A stretch of 64,000 bases of DNA from Straminergon stramineum. Taxonomy: Eukaryota > Streptophyta > Bryopsida > Hypnales > Calliergonaceae. The stretch lies in contig OY987264.1 of assembly GCA_963920665.1 (NCBI GenBank), positions 29,616,906 to 29,680,905 on the forward strand, given 5' to 3'. Each line of letters begins with the position of its first letter. Within the stretch, counting starts at the first letter, position 1. Positions 55,121 through 64,000 of this stretch are shown in pieces. Position numbers and translations under genes: made by a program. Below the pieces are notes generated by a model. It worked only from the letters and a program-made list of their open reading frames with translations, searched no databases and was not told the DNA's origin.

Positions 55121-55959
55121 TTGACCCCTAAATGCCTAAGGTATCAAATTTTGGTGTTGGCAATACTTTGGAGTTAAATAAATTCTAACTAATTTACGAT
55201 TTTTAGTAGTTTGTATGTTTGAAAAATTCTTTTTGAAGTTTAGTTTTAGCACTAGAAATTTGATTATGAAAATGATTGATTATGATTTTTCTATTCAAGA
55301 TTTTGTACAAGGGTATCTACTATAATCTTGACTTTTCATAGTTGGCTCTTGGAAATGAGCCTCAAATACATTAGATCTTAGCAAAAATATCACATTAGAA
55401 CTTCATTTGAAAAAATTGTAGAGTATATTTTGTCAAGCTATAAATTGGTTATACTAGAAGAAATTCTTGTTCATCAAGTTGATGTGTTTTTGTTAGAAAA
55501 CACAAAACCACGTTGTAGAAAATGCAGTTCTATAGTTTTTTGACTAAAAAACTTCAAAACTGTGTTTTTTCCAACGTAGTTATGTGTTTTCTAACATGAA
55601 CACATCAGCTCAATGAATGAGAATTTCTTCTAGTGTTAGGATTATACAGATTAGGCCCTCCTCTAACCTCATTTTTTTGGTGATCAACTTTTGAGATTTG
55701 ACATATAAAAAGAAGAAGGAAAGACTTCAAATCACTTTTGAAATTTTCACACCCTCATGATCAAATATTATAATCTTTCAATCTATAAATGATATTGATG
55801 TGTTTTCTTTTCCTATGTGATCTCTAACATGTCTAGGTTGAATTTTTATGGTTACAATTCTAAAAAAATTGATACAACTTATCAAAATGTTGCCTTTTTG
55901 TTCAATTTAGAGCAAATTCCTAGAAGCTCATAAAAGGCCTTGGACATTTAGGGGGTAAA
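55121..55959. mobile_element. TTAA-type piggyBac-like element, family A, copy A3 (inverted), with nested CACTA MITE
   Basis: Left end TTGA-CCCCTAAATGCCTAAGG; right end CCTTGGACATTTAGGGGG followed by TAAA. Both target sites are one or two bases away from TTAA. Total about 831 bp; removing the nested CACTA element and its duplicated TTA leaves about 644 bp, the normal family A length. Orientation as A2. Confidence 0.7.
55452..55635. mobile_element. CACTA-type MITE nested in family A copy A3
   Basis: 184 bp, from TACTAGAAGAAATTC to GAATTTCTTCTAGTG, with a perfect duplication TTA on both sides. Longer pairing inside the arms: GATGTGTTTTTGTTAGAAAA and TTTTCTAACATGAACACATC. Confidence 0.85.
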
Positions 55960-56780
55960 TTAAATATGGATATGTTGTGGTACAAGTACTATAACGCACT
56001 TCCATAAATTAAAATTTCAAAATTTTTACAATTCTTTTTTGACTTTTTATTAATTTAATCAAGCCTATTAGTTATAACAAACTTTTTATTCAAGGAGTTT
56101 CTTTTTCAAGATTCTTGGTAAGTGGAATAAGAATTCTTCTTAGAATTTGGTAGTTAGAATTTCACTAATTTTAAAATTTTAGTGAGTCAATATTACTGAA
56201 CAAAAACAGGAGTCCTCATTTTTACATTTTTTATAATACATTCCAAAAAAATTCAAAAATTGTGGAAAATTGGAAAGTGTATAAAATACTTATATAGTAT
56301 TTTCTATTTTTGGAGATTTCAGTGGAGAATTTTATAAGAATCAGAAAATTTTGGAGTCATTGTATTTCATTCAATAAAATTTTAAAATTTATAAAATTCT
56401 TGACAAAAAATTATAAAAAGAATTCTCATTCACTTACTACAAAAACTTTGAAAAACATTTATTTGTATTAAGATTTTCTTTTCACCAATAAGTTTGAATA
56501 AAACATTGAAAAAATAAAAAAGTATTTGAAAAAATTAGAAAAAAAAACTTATACAGTTTTTTACTTTTATTTTAATGAGTCCAGAATTTGTTGGGAAAAT
56601 CTAATTTATCAATCAATTCTAACAATTTTTGAAGTGTGAGTGTTTATGAGAGGCACTATATCCACATCACTGAATTAGGTCCAAGACATTTTAGTTGTTT
56701 TTTTTACTTAATATGGGGTAGTTTATAAAAAAAACATTTAAATCATCTAATGTATATCAAAACTTTGAGGCTTTTTTTCC
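55960..56780. other. A+T-rich spacer between two inverted family A elements
   Basis: No coding signal and no paired termini were seen. Confidence 0.35.
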
Positions 56781-57425
56781 TTAACCCCTAAATGCCCAAG
56801 GCCTATTTGGAGCTTCTTGAAATTTGCTCTAAATTGAACAAAAAGTCAACATTTTCATAAGTAGTACCCATTTCTTTTGAATTGTAACCATACAAATTCA
56901 AACTAGACATGTTAGAGATCTCATAGGAAAAGAAAACATAACAATATCACTTACAAATTGAAAGATTATAATGTTTGATCATGAGGGTGTTAAAACTATG
57001 AAATTTTTTCAATTTTCTTTTTGCATGTCAACTCTAAGAAGTTGGTCACTAAAAAAATATGAGGTTATAGGGCCTAGCATGCACAACCCCAATCAATTTA
57101 CAGTTTTTCAAAATCTATTCTACAATTTTAAAAAATGAATTTCTAATGTGATTTTTCCTCCAAGATCTAGTGTATTTGAAGCTCATTTCCAAAAGCCCTT
57201 AACACTACAGGAAGTCAAGATTGCAGTGGGCATCCTTGCACAAAATCTTGAATAGAAAAATCATAATTCTTCATTTTTAAGATCGACTTTTTGATCCTAA
57301 AACTAGAATTCAAAAAGAGTTCTCCAAAAATATAAACTACTACTAATAGCAATTTGATTGGGTTTTACTTAACTTCAAAATTTTCAAAACACTAGAATTT
57401 GGTGTGTTGGGCATTTAGGGTTTAA
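56781..57425. mobile_element. TTAA-flanked piggyBac-like element, family A, copy A4
   Basis: 637 bp between TTAA at 56781-56784 and 57422-57425. Ends CCCCTAAATGCCCAAGGCC and TTGGGCATTTAGGGT, a 15-base inverted repeat with one mismatch. Same orientation as A1 and the best-preserved copy of family A. Confidence 0.8.
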
Positions 57426-58247
57426 GACTTGATTTGGGAATTCAAAACAATTTTTTTAGCAAAACTAATAACATGAAGCTTTTTTAATTTTATTTCTTAC
57501 TCCACTTGGAAATTTTGAAAAACAAACATAAAATAAAGATTTTAGTAATGTTTGAAGTTGGAAATCTATGACTACATTTCTAAATATTGAGTGACATAGA
57601 AATTTTCTTTATACTAAATGTTTTACAATATGAGTTACTTCTATTTGAAAATTTTGAACATAATTTGTATTTGATATTTATTTTCTTTATTTTCTCTTCA
57701 AAAATGAATGGGAATTTGAAACTTTTACAAAAAATATTGAAAATTCTATGATAAATATGAAACATGTGATTTTATTTTTGAAAAATAAAACCAAAAAATT
57801 TCAGTCATATCATAGCTTCCTGGTAGCTTGGTCACAAATAAATAATTAAAAGGAAGCATAAATTTTTGGAAAATTATTGATTTAATTTTCCATATATATA
57901 TATATATATATATATATAGATTTCTTAATCATAGAAATTTAACTTGATTCACACAATCTTGCATCTCTTCTTTGTCAATAAATGTAAACATACATTGCAA
58001 AGTTTTTTGCCTCACCATTTTGATTGTTCTAATGTACAATCTCTCACAAATAGACATATCTCTTACATGCAACCAGCTAGGGGATGCTTGGTTTTTTATC
58101 TCATTATAAAAAACAAAACAAACAAACAAACAAACAAAGTTAACTCCTCAAGGCCTAACAACTTCTTGACATTAGAGCTTTTCAACAAGTCATCCCACTT
58201 CGATATTTTTTTGCACATAAATGTACTTGAAATTTTTAATTTTAACC
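57426..58247. other. A+T-rich spacer with microsatellites
   Basis: Contains an (AT)n run at 57892-57918 and an (AAAC)n run at 58111-58138. No coding signal was recognised. Confidence 0.4.
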
Positions 58248-58470
58248 CACTACAAGAGAAAGGGGTGTTTTAAGTGAGTTTTTAAGCATAGTCCTAGACA
58301 TAAGATTATAAGTAGTGACCTACAAGGAGATTTTTAGCAAAATTTTACTAGAAATACATGTGTTTCTAATAAAAAAATTACTAAAAATCTCCTTAAGGGT
58401 CATTACTTATAATCTTATGCCTAGGACTATATTTGAAAACACACTTAAAACACCCCTTTCTCTTGTAGTG
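58248..58470. mobile_element. CACTA-type hairpin MITE (CACTACAAGAG family), copy 3
   Basis: 223 bp, from CACTACAAGAGAAAGGGGTG to CACCCCTTTCTCTTGTAGTG, with a perfect duplication ACC on both sides. Confidence 0.93.
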
Positions 58471-58925
58471 ACCATACAAAAGTAAAAACTACTTTATTTA
58501 GTGCACATAGAATTAATTGTGGAAAATATTGACCGTAGGATTTTTAGATTATAACAGTTTTGGACAATCAGCTTATAGGCAAAAAAATGTAGGTTTGGGG
58601 GAAGAAAAATTAGAAGATAATGTTTTTTTATCCCTCACTTCCACCCAATTTTTTCCTTGTAATCTAAGCCAAATGTAGTAGTTTTCATTTTTTTTAAATG
58701 AGAAATAAAAACCTCTCTCAAATTTGTACACATTTTCAAAAAAAGAGTAGAAAGCCAAAATTCACTAAATTGAATCCTACAAAACTAAAATAAATCTATA
58801 GGTGCATCAATTTTTGAAATTTAACAATTGATATTAATAGCATATCATTTGGAACATCTTTAAAAAATTTGAAATCAATCTAATTATTTTTTTTACTAGA
58901 TCACACCAAATTGAACTTTGTATTT

Positions 58926-59417
58926 TTAACCCCAAAAGGACAATTGTCCATTGAACAGACAATTGAAAATCCGGGTTGGTTCCTTTGAAGTCAATTTTGG
59001 TTGAATGTTCTTCAAATTTTGACACAAGATGTGAACATATTCCCCCTAAGTGGGAATTTGATTTTTTTTCCAATTTGGTGCAAGGATCAAAAGATGTATT
59101 GTCCTAAAATTTTTGGGTAGCTCAGGCAACATGTGCAAAATACCTTCTCTACTTCTGAAATTTGGCAGGTATGTTAAGTACATGATACAAGATGCAAATG
59201 TAAAAAAAATAGCTATGTGTGCAGTATAAAAATCTCATTATAATCTTTCAATATTGTGGTCAAAGTTTCTAAAAAAATTTCTACACATTCCCATAGTACT
59301 CTAGTACAATTTTTTATGGTTGAATTTTGGAAAAAAAAAAAAAATTCTCACTGCCCTAAAAAGTGGCAATTTTTCACAATTTTTGCCAAAAATATGCCTC
59401 TAGACTTTAGGAGTTAA
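58926..59417. mobile_element. TTAA-flanked piggyBac-like element, C-type, copy C2
   Basis: 484 bp between TTAA at 58926-58929 and 59414-59417. Left end CCCCAAAAGGACAATTGTCC; right end CTAGACTTTAGGAG. The ends pair loosely. An alternative reading joins this left end to the right end at 60353, whose inverse CCCCTAAAGGAC matches better. Confidence 0.5.
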
Positions 59418-59805
59418 AATTGCTAAAATACAACTTTGAAAGAATTTCCTCTAAACCTATTTTTTTGTGGAGACCAAAGACTAGAAATGTTCAAGAAATT
59501 TTTTTTTTCATCCTCACTATTCCTTTCATTGTAAAAAATTTATGTTTACTCCCCTTCTATACAAACTACATTTCCTATATGAATTCTTAAATACTTTTCA
59601 CATTGAATTTTGAAAATCAGAAATTGCAACAAGTATGTCAGTTTCCTTCAATACCGTTTTGTTCTGAGACTTAAAATCTTACCAACAAAAACATAGATAG
59701 AATCATCCATTTTCAACATTCATCTAGTACATTGTAGGAAATTTGGCAAATTCATATATAACAACAAGAGTAATTCCAATACTTTTTTTTATAGATAGGC
59801 ATAAA

Positions 59806-60357
59806 TTAAACTCTAAATGACCAAGCATTCAAATTTTGAACAATGAATGAACTCTTACATATCCCAAGTATGCAACAAAAATACATTTTTTCATCCATCA
59901 ATTTTTTGAAGATTCTTGCTTTAGTTCTTTAACATTTCTATGATATAGATATTGAAGATTTTGTTTTGCGAATGTTCTATAATTCAAAGGGTATTGGTAG
60001 GTCTAACTTCAAAAAACTACCCTGAAAAAAAAATTTAAAAAAAATTTAAATTAAAAAAAAAATCAGCATATTAGAAATTAGCATTTTGAACTTAAGGGAA
60101 AAAAATTCTCATAAAAATCACAAATATTCAATTTACAATTGATTATAGAAGAAATTTTCAATTTGGAGCTTCAAATACTATTGAAAAATATTGGTTTGTG
60201 TACTAGTTGATCTAGCCCATATGAATATGATCTGCACATCATACTTTAAAACTATTGTTTAAACTTCATTGTTAAAATAATATTCTAAATTGCATTCTTT
60301 AATATATCTTTTACAATTTTTGAAATTTGGACTATCCTCTAGTCCTTTAGGGGTTAA
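59806..60357. mobile_element. TTAA-flanked piggyBac-like element, C-type, copy C3
   Basis: Right end CTAGTCCTTTAGGGG-TTAA at 60339-60357 is clear. TTAA-ACTCTAAATGACCAAGC at 59806 is a plausible left end, giving 544 bp. No ORF of note. Confidence 0.45.
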
Positions 60358-61263
60358 GAGACATGGTCATAGTAGGTCCCGCTTGTAATTTCTAGTATTT
60401 ACATGAGAGAGACCAATGCTATAAACCTCAATTAAAAAGGAGCTTCATTTATATCATTATTATCCCTACCTATATGGAAGGATGAAACTTGGAGTATCTT
60501 CTCCTATGGCCATACAATGGTGGGGCATGTTTGAAGTAGTGTACTTGAACTCTTCATGATTTCTAAGAGAATAAAATTTTAAGATTAAGTAATTGTGCAC
60601 AATAGTTTGAAAGTTCAAAGTTACAGAGTTGAATGAAATTGAGACATGTGTGATATTTCAAAAGCAATTGTAACATATTGGGGGCCTATTCAAAAGAATG
60701 TATATCTTTTCATGTAGGCAAATATATTGGCAACAAAAAAAATTCAAAAAAAATGCATGTTGATTTTTCGGAATTTCTTTTGAAAAATAAAAAAAACTTT
60801 TGTATATAGAGAAAAAAAAGAATCCTAAGGAGTGGTAATATTTTGGGCATACATTAAAACTAATTTTTTTTTTTAATAAAAATCTAGTGAATGTGTATAT
60901 GTTGACCATATTGTCTTCTTTTGATTTTGGATAAAACTATAATTATAAAGTCATATAATTTTACAAGGACAAATAAGTACTCTTTTGAGTGGCTAGTGAA
61001 TAGTGAGGGAGTGTGTCATGGGTTTTTTATTCATTTATTTTAGAGGGGAGGTACAACGAAAAAAACATTCAATGCACTTTGTATAAATTAATCCATCTTC
61101 AACATACAACTATCAACAATTCATAGGCTCTTCTTGAGATTTGAAAATTGGTCATGATACTATACAAACTTTTGTAGTTGTATGCAAAATTGTACATTAC
61201 AATAATATAAAGCCAAATGAAACTATGTCAAATACTTAGTTTTATTCAAGTTTACTATAAAAT
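60358..61263. other. A+T-rich spacer, nothing recognised
   Basis: No coding or repeat structure that I can support. It may include the decayed 3' flank of the Tc1 element. Confidence 0.35.
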
Positions 61264-61740
61264 CTTCAATAATTGGTCTAGTAGCCCTCACTCTTCAACA
61301 TAATAACAATTCTTCTTTACATGCTCTTACTATGTGCCATCCAATCCCCTTAACTAAACCTAGGATACACAAAACACATGTTCCCATAGTTCTTAAATCC
61401 CTTTTGGAGGTGTTGTAAATCTATTCAAACATTGTTTGAGAAGTGCCCACAAATGTTCAATAGGATTCAAATTTGGAGATTGTGCAAGCCATTGAAGGAG
61501 TTGAAATGGATGTGATGCCAACCACTCTTGCACAATCTTGCTTGAATTTTTTGGAAAGACCAACCTACTTGAATCCAAATTATAATTTTGTATAGTAGAC
61601 TACCAAAAAAATTTCTAAAATAAACTTGTACACATGCCTATCCATCCGACCTTCAAATTTGTACCATGCTCATGGCCCAAAAGTTGTCATACACTCCCAG
61701 TGACATCAAGTTGGATAAAGGCATCAAAAAAATCAACCTT
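61264..61740 (-). pseudogene. Decayed Tc1-type transposase, C-terminal part
   Basis: On the minus strand, successive frames read TGSV, then KFEGRMDRHVYKFILE, then SSKIVQEWL, then the diagnostic LAQSPNLNPIEHLWALLKQ, then PPKG, ELWEHV and, near the end, RRIVIMLKSEG. These follow the order of a Tc1/mariner DDE transposase (domain after the first Asp, second Asp region, NPIE glutamate, C-terminal tail). Several stops and at least two frameshifts interrupt it, and the position of the second catalytic Asp is not conserved. NPIE-x-x-W with a short spacing is the DD34E Tc1 type, not the DD39D type usual for plant mariners. No terminal repeats were recognised around it. Confidence 0.8.
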
Positions 61741-62308
61741 GAGTAGAACTATCTTGTTAGTTCATAGTGCAAGGTTGCATTTAACATGAAGGAAAGGTAC
61801 TTGAAAATGAAAGGTGTGAAAGTGCCAAAAAATGACAAAATTGTTAACCTTTAAAAACCACAATACATTGGAATGATAGAAAAATCATGAATTCATCATT
61901 TTTTACATTATTGGGTCCATAACCTCCAACTTCTTTTGCTTCACGAGGCCAATGAGCCTATGTATGTCTACAATTATCAACAATTCATACATCAACAAGA
62001 ATGCCCCCAAATGCCCCAAATTACTTTTTATGTGCCAAAATTTGTGATAATTTTCTTTAATTAAATATTTAGATTAACACGCAAAACTTGCTACAATCAT
62101 ATGATATGAATTGAACAACTAATAGTTTTTTCTAAACCTATAACAAAACTCACAACATTAAAATGGGTAGAATTTTGCACAGGAACTAATAGTTAAATAA
62201 CTTAAGAGTGCAAAAAAGTTCTTTAACCCATGCAATCTCAACTTCTATCTATAAATTTTTATTTTCTTAGTACTTGTTTACTAAACATTGGCATTTGTGG
62301 CAACAAAA
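61741..62308. other. Spacer that may hold the lost N-terminal part of the Tc1 element
   Basis: This would be the location of the DNA-binding half of the transposase on the minus strand, but no helix-turn-helix signature could be read. Confidence 0.3.
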
Positions 62309-62510
62309 TACTACAAGAGACAGGGGTGTTTTAAGTATAGTCCTACTAGTATAGTCTTGTAAGTAATTACTTGAAAGGAAGGTTTTTAGAATTTTTTGTT
62401 TAAAATACATGTATTTCTAGTAAAATTTTACTAAAAACATCACTTTTAGATCATTACTTACAAGACTATAATACTATGACTATACTTAAACACCCCTTTC
62501 TCTTGTAGTG
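62309..62510. mobile_element. CACTA-type hairpin MITE (CACTACAAGAG family), copy 4
   Basis: 202 bp. The left end is mutated to TACTACAAGAGACAGGGGTG; the right end is ACCCCTTTCTCTTGTAGTG. Perfect duplication AAA on both sides. Confidence 0.9.
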
Positions 62511-63324
62511 AAATGGAAATGTGAGATCGCAAGAAAGACTTTTTGATTTGATTGTCTTTGCACCCATATTCATGATTTTCTTTCCGGACTTCTTTAAAAA
62601 ATTTTAAAAATTTTAAAATCATATAAAAATAGGAAAATCTTCAATTTCCAATTAAAAAATTAAAAAAATTCCCTTGAATACCATATATAATACAATAGTA
62701 TATTGTTGTGTATATCCATATAATTATTGTTACCTGTGACTATATGATTATGTTTCTATTGCATTTTTTGATTAAGAATAATTTTATTTTTATTTTTTAG
62801 TAGTTGTGAGAAAAGGGAGTCTCTTCTTTAATGTAAAGTTAGTAGATTTTGGGGCCCAAATTTTCCCCTAAAAGTAAAATACAATACTAAACAATCAGTG
62901 TGTCTCACAATAATTGAATTAACTTGTGTAGTAAATTATTCATATTTATTATACTAGTTGGAGACCTACAACTATTTTGGAGTGCAATGGCTTTAGCACC
63001 TTTGTTTCATCATTTAATACTGAAATATTCACCATTAATGCATTGGAAAATCCAATATGTATTCTAATGTTGGTTGAATTTAGAATAGAAATATTTAGCA
63101 ACTCTAATAATGTGTTATTCTCGTATTGAGATTGAATTTGTTGCAAGATTTTGTAAATCAATGTCATATTGATAATCATTAGTAAGATATTACAATATTA
63201 ATCAACCATACTATACTTTGATTTTTGCTATTGACATGTGATGAACTAGCCCCAAGTTATACATTTGACTTGAATAGTAACTTGTCCATCAATTGTTACT
63301 ATCATTATAATACACATTTCTACC

Positions 63325-63490
63325 TTAAGGAGGCTTATATTGCAACCATTTTTCATCTCTAGCAATTTGACATGAAGAACTAAGGGAACTATCTAATTGT
63401 GACTTCTTTGTAAATCCATCCCATCTAGATTCTTGTTTGAAATGTACAGACTTCATGCATATGAATCTAGGTTCACCTCTTTTGAGCACT
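63325..63490 (-). other. Possible terminal exon of an unrecognised gene
   Basis: An open stretch on the minus strand after a possible acceptor (TTTTAAG|) reads RGEPRFICMKSVHFKQES, RWDGFTKKSQLDSS, then QIARDEKWLQYKPP and a TAA. Its composition is protein-like and resembles the style of the hidden PILS and DPY30 exons, but I recognise no family and no upstream exon before the window edge. A second exon-like frame lies at 62949-63179 on the same strand (IRIHIGFSNALMVNISVLND), with a good donor AAAG|GTGCTA. Both may be chance. Confidence 0.2.
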
Positions 63491-63692
63491 CTTAAAATTC
63501 ATAGTTTATTCATTCAAAGTCAAAAGATGAATTCAAAAGGAATTTTTGATTCCTTTGCAGCTACTAATGCAATCCAACAACAATTTTAATAGTTAAATAA
63601 TAGGAACCATATTCAAAACCTTATTCAAACACATTGGTGTTGTTACTTTAGCACTTGAACTCATACCAAATGTAACACCCCCCACTTCTAAC

Positions 63693-63896
63693 CACTACAA
63701 GAGAAAGGGGTGTTTTAAGTATAATCCTAGACATATAGCCCTACAAGTAATGACCTTAAAGGGGTGTTTTCAGTAAAAATTTACTACAAATACATGTGTG
63801 TTTAGTAATTTTTTACTGAAAACACCCCTTTAAGGTCATTACTTGTAGGACTATATATCTAGGACTATACTTAAAACACACCTTTCTCTTGTAGTG
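63693..63896. mobile_element. CACTA-type hairpin MITE (CACTACAAGAG family), copy 5
   Basis: 204 bp, from CACTACAAGAGAAAGGGGTG to ACACCTTTCTCTTGTAGTG, with a perfect duplication AAC on both sides. Arms of about 100 bp pair almost completely, and GGGGTGTTTTCAGTAAAAA and its inverse form an inner block. Confidence 0.94.
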
Positions 63897-64000
63897 AACA
63901 AAAATTGTATTTCCCTTTGATACCAAAGAAAGACTACAAATACCAATTCATATTCAAATGCAAACATTCTTGATCCAAAGAGAATTCAACATCCATGACT

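Overview
The window looks like nuclear DNA of a land plant. It holds a plastid-type HSP70 with a transit peptide, a PILS-type (PIN-LIKES) auxin carrier, and plant CACTA and Stowaway transposable elements. Genes have short GT-AG introns near the housekeeping loci and very long introns elsewhere. The HSP70 sequence reads as moss-like, so a bryophyte or other non-seed plant is my best guess, with low confidence. The background is strongly A+T-rich; only two islands (about 20.6-24.2 kb and 48.5-54.1 kb) are clearly richer in G+C.

Four genes can be supported. (1) Minus strand, 656-16131: the 5' half of a PILS gene. Five small A+T-rich exons are separated by introns of up to 6.5 kb, and the gene runs off the left edge. 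(2) Plus strand, 21203-24189: a complete six-exon chloroplast stromal HSP70 (704 aa) with a TATA box and a minimal heat-shock element. (3) Plus strand, 29854-33464: a complete five-exon DPY30-domain gene (152 aa). (4) Plus strand, 48882-54047: a complete nine-exon DHH1/DDX6-class DEAD-box helicase (455 aa). Genes 1 and 3 have exons too short and A+T-rich to show up as long ORFs. I assembled them from splice sites with matching phases and from family motifs. The four genes do unrelated jobs (auxin homeostasis at the ER, plastid protein folding, probable chromatin or flagellar scaffolding, mRNA decay and translational repression), and nothing suggests shared regulation.

Most of the rest is a graveyard of non-autonomous DNA transposons. 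The most striking set has ends of the form TTAA|CCCCTAAA...TTTAGGGG|TTAA, that is, TTAA target-site duplications with CCC-starting termini, as in piggyBac elements. At least eleven copies fall into three groups: family A (about 640 bp, four copies), family B (about 900-930 bp, four copies plus a fragment) and shorter C-type elements. PiggyBac is not a familiar component of plant genomes, so this is the candidate undescribed system. Alongside are eight CACTA elements, five of them about 200-bp hairpins with perfect 3-bp target-site duplications, two or three Stowaway MITEs, a 375-bp foldback element with a 96-bp palindrome, and a decayed Tc1-type (DD34E-like) transposase at 61.3-61.7 kb.

Layout: 0-16 kb PILS with element-filled introns; 16-21 kb repeats; 21-24 kb HSP70; 24-30 kb foldback and B elements; 30-33.5 kb DPY30; 33.5-48 kb gene-free, with CACTA, B elements and tandem repeats; 48.5-54 kb DHH1; 54-64 kb A, C and CACTA elements, the Tc1 remnant, and a possible exon of an unknown gene at the right edge.
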